From: Chitinophagaceae bacterium
GTDB taxonomy: Bacteria; Bacteroidota; Bacteroidia; Chitinophagales; Chitinophagaceae
Assembly: GCA_009996555.1 (NCBI GenBank)
Contig: JAACZX010000140.1
Location: 1-6,530, forward strand
Length of the DNA: 6,530 bases
Direction of reading: 5' to 3'
Positions 1 through 5,200 of this stretch are shown in pieces. The notes below the pieces were generated by a model. It was not told the origin of the DNA. It did not search any database and worked only from the letters and a program-made list of their open reading frames with translations. A program made the translations under genes and the position numbers. How positions within the stretch are numbered: position 1 is the stretch's first letter; the number at the start of each line of letters is the position of its first letter.

Positions 1-54
1 GCCTTCCACTTTCAACGAACCATTGCTGTTAACTGTAATTTTTGTTTTTGACAT
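1..54 (-). CDS. N-terminus of a probable CDGSH iron-sulfur domain protein (partial, runs off the left edge)
   Basis: Reading the minus strand from the ATG at 54-52 gives 18 open codons, MSKTKITVNSNGSLKVEG, up to the window edge. The upstream leader is A/T-rich with no Shine-Dalgarno motif, as is usual in Bacteroidota. The peptide resembles, from memory, the N-terminus of small Bacteroidota CDGSH-type proteins, in which a short beta-strand segment of the form KxxIxVxxNGxxxxEG precedes the 2Fe-2S motif (Cys-x-Cys...Cys-Asp-Gly-x-His). The cluster-binding part lies outside the window, so the family call rests only on this short segment. Such proteins bind a redox-active 2Fe-2S cluster and are thought to act in electron or cluster transfer. 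It is transcribed divergently from the aminopeptidase gene at 581. Confidence 0.5.
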   Translation of the reverse strand, partial: MSKTKITVNSNGSLKVEG

Positions 55-155
55 GTTGCTTTTTTAAAATTCAAAATGAGCTGCAAATAACCGTCAATTA
101 AACAGAAAAGCAGTATTAAACTTATTTACAGATAGTGGCTTTAAGGCAGAAGTTT

Positions 156-169
156 GTTTGCCGGCAAAC
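156..169. promoter_or_regulatory. 14-bp perfect palindrome, possible operator
   Basis: GTTTGCCGGCAAAC is identical to its reverse complement and does not extend further on either side. It lies about 100 bp upstream of the minus-strand gene start at 54, where a dimeric regulator could bind. No second copy was seen in the window, so a regulatory role is only a possibility. Confidence 0.25.
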
Positions 170-245
170 GGAACCTCGTCCCGGTAAAACAAGGGCACTG
201 TTTGCTGAACTGCCCACAGAAAGCCTGTCGGTTTTTTACGTCTGA

Positions 246-300
246 TACGCTCTATGTACGCTTTATCTACGCTCTATCTACGCTTTATCTACGGAGTATC
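246..300. repeat. Five-unit 11-bp tandem repeat (TACGCTYTATC)
   Basis: Five consecutive 11-bp units run without gaps: 246-256, 257-267, 268-278, 279-289 and 290-300. Units 2 and 4 are identical (TACGCTTTATC). Units 1 and 3 share TACGCTCTAT and differ only at the last base. Unit 5 keeps TACG and TATC but has GAG in the middle. The alternation of CTC and CTT centres suggests growth by duplication of a 22-bp double unit. The array ends exactly where the G-rich array begins. Eleven base pairs is about one helical turn, so each unit shows the same DNA face. Confidence 0.85.
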
Positions 301-396
301 TGGGGGGATTGGGAGTTGGGGGATTGGGATTTGGGAGTTGGGAGTTGGGAGTTGGGAGTTGGGAGTTGGGGATTAGGAATTGGGTGGTTGGGATTG
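301..396. repeat. GGGAGTT heptamer tandem array with G-quadruplex potential
   Basis: Five perfect back-to-back GGGAGTT units occupy 333-367, another lies at 311-317, and degenerate units (GGGGATT, GGGATTT, GGAATTG, GGGTGGTT) extend the array to about 301-396. On the plus strand this gives many GGG runs separated by four-base AGTT loops, which fits the common G-quadruplex pattern of four G3 tracts with loops of 1-7 bases. Similar G-rich heptamer arrays are frequent between genes in Bacteroidota and cyanobacteria (recalled, not checked). It lies about 185 bp upstream of the aminopeptidase start. Unit number probably varies between strains. Confidence 0.85.
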
Positions 397-580
397 ATGT
401 GACCCGTCCTAAAATAACTATACAGGTTTTTACATAAATCCTGGTCAGCTTATACAATTAGCATTTTCAGTTCTGAAATTGCTGTGTAACTGCTTTTGAT
501 GGCCTCCTTTATTTCTGCAGTTATTTTTTGTACATTCAACGTATCCTGCTTTCCTTTTTTCATGTACTAATTCTTTTACA

Positions 581-2179
581 ATGACCAAACTAACGACTAC
601 ACTCCTGTTGTGTGTGCTGTGTTGTACCGTAATGGCACAACAACCTTTGCCGACTGATTATTTGCAGAAAGAATTTCATAAAGGCAGACGTGAGGCGCTG
701 CGGAAAATGATGCCCGCCAATTCAGTAGCGGTCATTTTTGCTTATCCCGAGCGGGTGTTTTCGAAAGATGTAAACTATGCCTATCACCCCAACCCCGATC
801 TGTATTATTTCTCTGGCTATAAAGAGCCGAATGCTGTGCTGCTCATTTTTAAGGACATGCAGCAAGGCACCGATGGCGCATACAACGAATTATTTTTTGT
901 ACAGAAACGAAATGCATTGATGGAGCGGTGGTCGGGCAGACGTTTGGGTGTGGAAGGCGTAAAAACACAATTGGGTTTTACACATGTGTACAACGATGAA
1001 CAGTTTGCAGATCATCCGCTTGATCTCAAACGGTTCAGTCATGTGTTGTATGATGCGTTTCCTGATGATGCCGGAGCGGGGATGCTTCAAACGCTTATCG
1101 ATGCATTTAAGCGGAAGGCAGGTATCCAAAAGAGTATGAGCAAGTACCTGATTGAAGACTATACCGTTCTGTTAAAGTATTCTTCAGTGGCGAATATTGC
1201 AGCAAGAGTAAACCGGTTTAAATCCAGGATGGAGCAGTTACAGGATGAAGAATACAAAAAAGATCCGCTGCTGAATGAACTTATTCAACAACCGGATTCG
1301 GCCACATTTGTAAACGTGATTGCGCAACTGCAACAAAAGTCGTTTGAGTCGTATGCATATAATGAGCTGGTGGGTTTACTGCGTGAAATAAAAACGCCGG
1401 AAGAACTGGTGCTGATGCGTAAGTCGAGTTATTACTCGGCCATTGCGCATGTAGAAGTGATGAAAGCCATTCATCCTGCTATGTCGGAAACAGAACTGAT
1501 GGGTACATTTGAATATATTCATAAGAAGTATGGTGCTGAAGGTGAAGGTTATCCGCCCATTGTAGGTGCTGGCGCCAATGGCTGTATCCTTCACTATATT
1601 GAAAACAATGTTACACAGGTGAACAATCAACTGGTGCTGATGGATGTGGCATCGGAGTACCATGGTTATTCATCCGATGTAACACGCACTGTGCCTGCTA
1701 ATGGAACGTTTACAGCTGAACAGCGGGCTATTTATCAACTGGTGTTAGAGGCGCAGGAAGCTGTGTTTACACTTTGTAAAGAAGGAACGCCTTTCCCGCA
1801 ATTAAATGCAAAGGCTACTGAAGTGCTTGCCAACGGATTGGTAAAGCTGGGTATTATCAAGGATGTGAAAGAGGTGGGTCAGTATTATATTCATGGCGTG
1901 TCGCACCACGTGGGACTTGATGTGCATGATAAATTTTCGAGCACGGTCTTAAAAGAGAATATGGTGATAACTGTTGAACCGGGTTTGTATATCCCAAAGG
2001 GAAGCAACTGTGATCCGAAATGGTGGGATATTGCTGTGCGTATAGAAGATGTGGTGGTGATTGGAAAAACAAGCGGCGAAAATATTTCAGCTGCTGCCCC
2101 AAGAACCATTGATGCAGTGGAAAAAATGGCGGCCAAAAAGAGTAAGCTGAGTGAACTGCAGTTGCCGGCATTTCAATAA
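581..2179 (+). CDS. pepP: Exported Xaa-Pro aminopeptidase (aminopeptidase P, M24B family)
   Basis: Removes the N-terminal residue from peptides with proline in second position, using a two-metal (usually Mn) centre. The 532-residue product starts with a signal peptide (hydrophobic core from about residue 5, likely cleavage after Val-Met-Ala at 19), so it should act in the periplasm or outside the cell. Residues ~25-185 form the AMP_N domain, with the typical W117-SGRRLG segment. A Gln/Glu-rich linker (~190-265) makes it longer than the 441-residue E. coli enzyme. The M24 'pita-bread' domain begins near R268. All five metal ligands are visible: D355, D366 (11 apart, as in E. coli), H442, E466 and E489. 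H438, H449 and R487 match E. coli H350, H361 and R404. The tail after ~505 is Lys/Ala-rich. The ATG at 581 puts the signal peptide at the very N-terminus. It looks monocistronic. Confidence 0.93.
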   Translation: MTKLTTTLLLCVLCCTVMAQQPLPTDYLQKEFHKGRREALRKMMPANSVAVIFAYPERVFSKDVNYAYHPNPDLYYFSGYKEPNAVLLIFKDMQQGTDGAYNELFFVQKRNALMERWSGRRLGVEGVKTQLGFTHVYNDEQFADHPLDLKRFSHVLYDAFPDDAGAGMLQTLIDAFKRKAGIQKSMSKYLIEDYTVLLKYSSVANIAARVNRFKSRMEQLQDEEYKKDPLLNELIQQPDSATFVNVIAQLQQKSFESYAYNELVGLLREIKTPEELVLMRKSSYYSAIAHVEVMKAIHPAMSETELMGTFEYIHKKYGAEGEGYPPIVGAGANGCILHYIENNVTQVNNQLVLMDVASEYHGYSSDVTRTVPANGTFTAEQRAIYQLVLEAQEAVFTLCKEGTPFPQLNAKATEVLANGLVKLGIIKDVKEVGQYYIHGVSHHVGLDVHDKFSSTVLKENMVITVEPGLYIPKGSNCDPKWWDIAVRIEDVVVIGKTSGENISAAAPRTIDAVEKMAAKKSKLSELQLPAFQ

Positions 2180-2183
2180 TGTG

Positions 2184-2210
2184 CAGCATTGACTAACAAA
2201 TGAAATGCTG
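2184..2210 (+). terminator. Weak stem-loop after the aminopeptidase gene
   Basis: CAGCATT at 2184-2190 is perfectly complementary to AATGCTG at 2204-2210, with a 13-base loop. It begins five bases after the stop codon, the right place for a terminator or 3'-end stabilising hairpin, but the stem is short and no T-tract follows. Confidence 0.25.
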
Positions 2211-2269
2211 TTGCTAAATGATGATCGCATAGCTTATTACAAAACAGGAACTTCAGTTTGCTGATTCCC

Positions 2270-2402
2270 CGACGCAATCTGGACAGAATTAATTGGCATC
2301 AAATGATCTACTGAGGTGGAGCACCAGGGCCAGTTGGGATTCGTAAGTGCAGTTGCAGGTGGCAAGATCACCTATGCCATTTGGTGCAGCACAATCCGAT
2401 AG
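2270..2402 (+). pseudogene. Possible decayed fragment of an Ig-like (Big_2-type) repeat protein
   Basis: In the frame of 2331-2402 the sequence reads QLGFVSAVAGGKITYAI followed by WCSTIR and a stop. This resembles the closing strand of the repeats found in large Bacteroidota surface and adhesin proteins (roughly GxVxAVAAGTATITYT). Just upstream, in a different frame, TGG AGC ACC at 2318-2326 reads Trp-Ser-Thr, like the GTWSSSN part that precedes that strand in intact repeats. The order is therefore right but the frame is broken and no start exists. The match is short and made from memory, so it may be coincidence. Confidence 0.3.
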
Positions 2403-2586
2403 CGCAAGCTGGGTACATACTATCAGTACACGGTTCATTTGTTCTTACCTGATGGCGGTTGTATTCGCCGGTTTAACTATTTTTTTCTGAATTGGTATTA
2501 TTCCCGTTTGTCATTGTCTTAAGTATGTAACATTGAACAAGGGCTTACAACAGATTTACGACCATCGTAAGAAAAAACTGAAAGGA

Positions 2587-4209
2587 ATGATGAAACAACT
2601 GTTTGCAGGATTGGTGCTGCTTTTACTATTCGTCTGTTCATGCAAGAAAAAACCAGCCGGAAATACAGGTGAAGGGCCTACTCCCCCAATTGCAGAACCT
2701 GCTCCTTTAAAATCTGCAGCCACATATCCCATCGGGGCTGCAGGCAGTCATTTCTCTTTTATGAATACGGCCCTTTCATCGGCCATCCTAAAAAGAGATT
2801 TTAATGCCATTACGTTTGAAAATGAAATGAAGAACAATGCCATCGTCAATTCTTCAGGTGCCTATAATTTTACAACAGCCGATGCTATGGTAGCCGCAGC
2901 ACAGGCAGCTAATTTGCAGATACACGGTCATGTATTGGCATGGCATGCACAAACACAAGGAGGCTATTACAGAAGTATCTTATCGGCAGCAGCACCCAGT
3001 GCAACGAACCTGTTGCAGAATCCGGGTTTCGAAAGTGGCGATGCAACAAGTTTTACTGCTTTTACAGTTTTGAACTCGGGCAACCCTGCGGGTACAGCAA
3101 CGATTACTGTTGGTGCAGGTGCTTCGGAAGTACGCACAGGTACACGCTCCTTAAAAGTTGTGAACCCCACCGCTTATGGTAACGAACATTGGCGGGTGCA
3201 GGTAGCTTCTGATGCGGTTACACTCGAAGTGGGTAAGCAATACCAAATCAGTTATTGGGTAAAGGCGTTAACGGCAAATGGTTCTATCCGTTTATCAACG
3301 CAACCGTCGGCTTTGTACCAGGCCGATCAAACAATTGGCAGCAACTGGCAGCAGGTTACCTGGCTTATTACCGCCAATACCGCACAAACACGTATTGTGT
3401 TTGATTTAGGCAACAGCAGCAATACCTACTTCATTGATGATGTAAGTGTGAATGAAATGATCGGTGGCGGCAGCTCAGGCAACAATTATGCAAAGGTGGA
3501 CAGTTTACTTAAGACAACGATCTATACCATTGCCGGTCATTTTAAAGGCAAGGTGAGAGGCTGGGATGTGATCAATGAAATGTTTGCTGATGGGCCGGCA
3601 GGTGCCATACGCAACGCAACCAATACTGCCAATGCTACCAACAACGATGTGTTTGTGTGGAGTGAATACCTGGGCCGGGATTTTGGCGTGAAAGCTTTTA
3701 AGTACGCAGCAGAAGCAGATCCGCAAGCCAAATTGTTTATTAATGATTATAATCTTGAGTTCTCCACTGCCAAGCTCGATTCGCTGATTGCATACGTGAA
3801 TGAAATAAGAGCAAGAGGTGCAAAGGTTGATGGTATTGGCACGCAGATGCATGTGAGCATTAACAGCAGTAAAACACAAATCGATAATCACTTTATCAAG
3901 CTTGCTGCAACGGGTTTACTGGTGCATGTATCGGAACTGGATATTGGTGTTAATACCAATAACGCAGCCAGTGTTGTTTTTTCTGCCGACATGGAAAATG
4001 CACAAGCCGATATGTACAACTATATCGTTACTTCTTATATGCGGTATGTACCGAAAGCACAACGTTATGGAGTAACCATTTGGGGTACGCTGGATAACCA
4101 AAGCTGGCGTTATAAGAGCGGTGCAGATTACCCGTTGCTTTATACTGCAACAGGTGTAAAGAAACGGGCATACGAATTTGTGTTGCGTGCATTGCAATCG
4201 GGTTTGTAA
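2587..4209 (+). CDS. GH10 endo-1,4-beta-xylanase lipoprotein with inserted carbohydrate-binding module
   Basis: Hydrolyses internal beta-1,4 bonds of xylan. From the ATG at 2587 the product is 540 residues: a hydrophobic signal followed by Val-Cys-Ser-Cys, with C19 the likely lipidated residue before KKK, so it is probably anchored in the outer membrane. The GH10 barrel begins near YPIGAA. It carries FENEMK (77-82) and AWH (W119, H120), then is interrupted at ~142-291 by a beta-rich CBM4/9- or CBM22-like module (NPGFESG ... FIDDVSV). After a Gly/Ser linker the barrel resumes with WDVINE (acid/base E331), FINDYN, TQMH (H422), SELDIG (nucleophile E450) and W499/W507. This split architecture is known in Bacteroidota xylanases. 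An in-frame TTG at 2533 would add 18 residues, but it would bury the signal peptide behind a Lys-rich extension, so I prefer 2587 (or the adjacent ATG at 2590). Confidence 0.92.
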   Translation: MMKQLFAGLVLLLLFVCSCKKKPAGNTGEGPTPPIAEPAPLKSAATYPIGAAGSHFSFMNTALSSAILKRDFNAITFENEMKNNAIVNSSGAYNFTTADAMVAAAQAANLQIHGHVLAWHAQTQGGYYRSILSAAAPSATNLLQNPGFESGDATSFTAFTVLNSGNPAGTATITVGAGASEVRTGTRSLKVVNPTAYGNEHWRVQVASDAVTLEVGKQYQISYWVKALTANGSIRLSTQPSALYQADQTIGSNWQQVTWLITANTAQTRIVFDLGNSSNTYFIDDVSVNEMIGGGSSGNNYAKVDSLLKTTIYTIAGHFKGKVRGWDVINEMFADGPAGAIRNATNTANATNNDVFVWSEYLGRDFGVKAFKYAAEADPQAKLFINDYNLEFSTAKLDSLIAYVNEIRARGAKVDGIGTQMHVSINSSKTQIDNHFIKLAATGLLVHVSELDIGVNTNNAASVVFSADMENAQADMYNYIVTSYMRYVPKAQRYGVTIWGTLDNQSWRYKSGADYPLLYTATGVKKRAYEFVLRALQSGL

Positions 4210-4274
4210 TATTTTTCTGTCTACCGGGTTATAAATAACAATGCACGGTTTGATTGATCGATGATGTTCGTTGA

Positions 4275-4409
4275 CTGGCGCAAGAATGAGGCGCTGGCCT
4301 GAGCTAAGCTTCTTGTGCCTTGCCACATAATTGAACAAAAAGTTTATGCAGTATGCTATTCAGGCACAAGAAGCCAACACACAAAACCTACGCCTCATTC
4401 TTGCGCCAG
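4275..4409. repeat. 135-bp REP/MITE-like element with nested inverted repeats
   Basis: The ends are a perfect 19-bp inverted repeat: CTGGCGCAAGAATGAGGCG at 4275-4293 and its exact complement at 4391-4409. Inside is a perfect 13-bp inverted repeat: GCTTCTTGTGCCT at 4308-4320 and its complement at 4362-4374. The segments between outer and inner arms (about 14-16 bp) do not match, and the central loop is 41 bp. All four arms contain the same core, GGC(G/A)CAAGAA, in alternating orientation. Each half can therefore also fold on itself: left half 4277-4286 with 4310-4319, one G-U pair in RNA. This is the layout of two inverted REP-like palindromes. It starts 66 bp after the xylanase stop. CGTT occurs at 4269-4272 and 4410-4413, a possible but weak target duplication. 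Confidence 0.75.
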
Positions 4410-4458
4410 CGTTACTATACTTGGACCAGATGGGGGCTATACAGGTTGATTTTGTTTT

Positions 4459-4494
4459 GCCGGAAAGCCGGGAAGGCGGGACGTAAGACCGGAA
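4459..4494. repeat. Short purine-rich degenerate tandem repeat
   Basis: The segment GCCGGAAA, GCCGGGAAG, GCGGGACGTAA, GACCGGAA is a run of four related G(C/A)CGGRA units of 8-11 bp. It is much richer in G than the flanking A/T-rich sequence. It recalls the other G-rich array in this window (301-396) in style but not in sequence. No function can be read from it. Confidence 0.4.
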
Positions 4495-4570
4495 TCGTTA
4501 AACTTTAAGCGAATGCTTGTTGTATATACCTTTTGTTGGTTTCTTCAAAACTGATTGAACTTGGTTTGCA

Positions 4571-4690
4571 GGTTGTATATGTCCTTTTATCCGGGTGCAT
4601 GTAATCCCTAGATGGCAAGTATGCTACCCGATTTGACAGCGTTGTATCACCTCTTTCAACTACTTGACAGCAAACGGAAGCGAGACTCGT
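4571..4690. repeat. Repeat copy A (diverged direct repeat of 5016-5119)
   Basis: Three blocks identical to copy B occur in the same order: GGTTGTATAT at 4571-4580, TTTGACAGCGTTG at 4632-4644 and CGAGACTCGT at 4681-4690. The distance between the second and third blocks is 49 bp in both copies; between the first and second it is 61 bp here and 45 bp in copy B. The last block is a near-palindrome (CGAG, A, CTCG). A further TTGTATATACCTTTT at 4520-4534 resembles the start of the unit. No protein family was recognised in any frame. Confidence 0.6.
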
Positions 4691-4761
4691 GTTGCATAAA
4701 CTTTTTAATCGACTGAATTAAAAAAAGGTATTTAGTGAGTACCAAATTGATCTCACCTTAC

Positions 4762-4932
4762 GGGTGTACAAGCACCCTCTGCTTAAATAGTTATAAATGT
4801 TGTGCATGCACAATTATTCGTTCTTTTGTCTTGACACAAAAGAACCAAAAAGTCAAGACGGAACATATTACCCCCATGTTCCGTCGGGAAGCCCTGATTA
4901 AACTTCTTTACTACTGTGGTGAATAGCACTAC
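4762..4932 (+). ncRNA. Candidate structured RNA: hairpin train with H-type pseudoknot pairing
   Basis: Five compact foldable elements follow one another in 171 bp. (1) GGGTG 4762-4766 pairs with 4773-4777. (2) A 14-bp perfect palindrome, TTGTGCATGCACAA, lies at 4800-4813. (3) TTCTTTTGT at 4821-4829 pairs with 4836-4844, and its whole six-base loop CTTGAC (4830-4835) pairs with GTCAAG at 4852-4857, the layout of an H-type pseudoknot. (4) GACGGAACAT 4857-4866 pairs with 4876-4885 around a C-rich loop. (5) GTGGTG 4916-4921 pairs with 4927-4932 with one G-U pair. Strand is assumed. Transcription is not shown, and DNA-level roles (repeat element, protein-binding sites) are equally possible. Confidence 0.3.
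4821..4885. repeat. Pseudoknot-like inverted repeat followed by a 10-bp hairpin
   Basis: A 9-bp perfect stem (4821-4829 with 4836-4844) encloses the loop CTTGAC. The loop is complementary to 4852-4857 across a CCAAAAA spacer. If part of the first stem opens, GTCTTGAC (4828-4835) pairs with GTCAAGAC (4852-4859) over 8 bp, so two mutually exclusive folds exist. A second perfect 10-bp hairpin (4857-4866 with 4876-4885) abuts it. From memory, sequences of the type TTCTTTTGT-CTTGAC-ACAAAAGAA recur between genes in many Bacteroidota, which would make this one copy of a dispersed family. That has not been checked. Confidence 0.6.
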
Positions 4933-5015
4933 TGCTTACACGATCATCCTATGTGCTGCAGTACGATTGGTATTAAACAGCTTGCGTAGACAGGGGTATC
5001 AGGATTTTTTGGCTT

Positions 5016-5119
5016 GGTTGTATATATCCTTATTCCTGTGCAGATATTTTTCCACTCTTTTTTGACAGCGTTGATATACCTCTCACACAAGTTCACCAGC
5101 ATTTCAGTACGAGACTCGT
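5016..5119. repeat. Repeat copy B (diverged direct repeat of 4571-4690)
   Basis: Carries the three blocks shared with copy A: GGTTGTATAT at 5016-5025, TTTGACAGCGTTG at 5061-5073 and CGAGACTCGT at 5110-5119. Similarity between the blocks is loose, and B is about 16 bp shorter between blocks one and two. The frame of the SGNH hydrolase stays open backwards through this copy to a stop at 4974-4976, but without any ATG, GTG or TTG codon before 5181. Confidence 0.6.
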
Positions 5120-5136
5120 TGTATCAACTTGTCTTA

Positions 5137-5160
5137 TAGGTTGGTGTCTTCACCAACCTA
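5137..5160. repeat. GGTTGGTG hairpin, first copy
   Basis: A perfect 10-bp stem, TAGGTTGGTG at 5137-5146 with CACCAACCTA at 5151-5160, closes a TCTT loop. Its 20-bp core differs at one position from the reverse complement of the core of the second copy at 5177-5200. No T-tract follows on either side, so it is not a standard intrinsic terminator. Confidence 0.7.
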
Positions 5161-5176
5161 CGCAAAATCATAATTG

Positions 5177-5200
5177 CTGGTTGGTGAGGACACCAACCAG
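5177..5200. repeat. GGTTGGTG hairpin, second (inverted) copy, overlapping the SGNH gene start
   Basis: CTGGTTGGTG at 5177-5186 pairs perfectly with CACCAACCAG at 5191-5200 around an AGGA loop, and three further outer pairs (one G-U) are possible to 5174/5203. It is an inverted copy of the hairpin at 5137-5160, 40 bp away centre to centre. The TTG and GTG start candidates of the SGNH gene (5181, 5184) lie inside its left arm. The part of that gene that looks like the protein family begins where this hairpin ends. Confidence 0.7.

Larger units (their letters stand above)
55..580. other. Divergent intergenic region with two tandem arrays
   Basis: This 526-bp stretch separates the minus-strand gene at 54 from the plus-strand aminopeptidase at 581 and should carry both promoters. 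I see no convincing gene. An open frame at 154-402 starts with TTG, and its second half is only the translation of the two tandem arrays (Gly/Trp/Leu-rich), so I do not call it. From left to right it holds an A/T-rich leader, a 14-bp perfect palindrome at 156-169, an 11-bp-period array at 246-300, a G-rich heptamer array at 301-396, and an A/T-rich leader to the aminopeptidase. No clean Bacteroidota promoter (TTG, then TAnnTTTG) is visible. The nearest is TTG at 496-498 with TATTTTTTG at 522-530, which has one base too many. Confidence 0.7.
2180..2586. other. Intergenic region between aminopeptidase and xylanase
   Basis: About 400 bp with no intact gene. It begins with a weak hairpin just after the aminopeptidase stop (2184-2210). 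The middle part (about 2270-2402) has patches that read like a decayed Ig-like repeat protein, listed separately. The last ~110 bp are A/T-rich and should hold the xylanase promoter, but I find no acceptable TTG/TAnnTTTG pair: TTG at 2459-2461 with TATTTTTT at 2478-2485 has a 16-bp spacing and lacks the final G. A TTG at 2533 is in frame with the xylanase and could extend it by 18 codons. Confidence 0.6.
4210..5180. other. Repeat- and hairpin-rich non-coding region
   Basis: Nearly 1 kb separates the xylanase stop from the SGNH hydrolase. No open frame here looks like a real protein. The longest, 4735-4926, starts with GTG, and most of its length is the translation of hairpins. Contents in order: a 135-bp double inverted repeat (4275-4409), a purine-rich degenerate repeat (4459-4494), repeat copy A (4571-4690), a train of five hairpins (4762-4932), repeat copy B (5016-5119), and two inverted copies of a GGTTGGTG hairpin (5137-5160 and 5177-5200, the second overlapping the next gene's start). 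No transposase remnant or tRNA was recognised. Confidence 0.7.

Noticed and set aside
154..402. 82-codon open frame on the plus strand
   Set aside because: It starts with TTG and its C-terminal half is only the translated tandem arrays (Gly/Trp/Leu repeats). No family resemblance.
401..431. Sequence TGACCCGTCCTAAAATAAC and following bases looked like an insertion-sequence end
   Set aside because: The resemblance is a vague memory. No matching inverted end or transposase remnant is present, and the 11-bp match CTATACAGGTT at 4438-4448 is expected by chance in a window this size.
496..530. Possible Bacteroidota promoter for the aminopeptidase (TTG 496-498, TATTTTTTG 522-530)
   Set aside because: The -7 element has one extra base and the spacing is at the long limit. 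A/T-rich leaders produce such matches by chance.
2459..2485. Possible promoter for the xylanase (TTG 2459-2461, TATTTTTT 2478-2485)
   Set aside because: Spacing is only 16 bp and the final G of TAnnTTTG is missing.
2533..2586. TTG-initiated 18-codon N-terminal extension of the xylanase
   Set aside because: It would place a Lys-rich stretch in front of a normal lipoprotein signal peptide. The ATG at 2587 gives a proper signal at the N-terminus.
4339..4704. 13-bp GCATAAACTTTTT at 4692-4704 and its reverse complement at 4339-4351
   Set aside because: A single A/T-rich 13-bp inverted match is close to chance expectation for this length and has no extended similarity around it.
4735..4926. 63-codon open frame on the plus strand
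   Set aside because: It starts with GTG, and most of its length translates a palindrome, the pseudoknot-like repeat and another hairpin. The DNA structure explains it better than a protein would.
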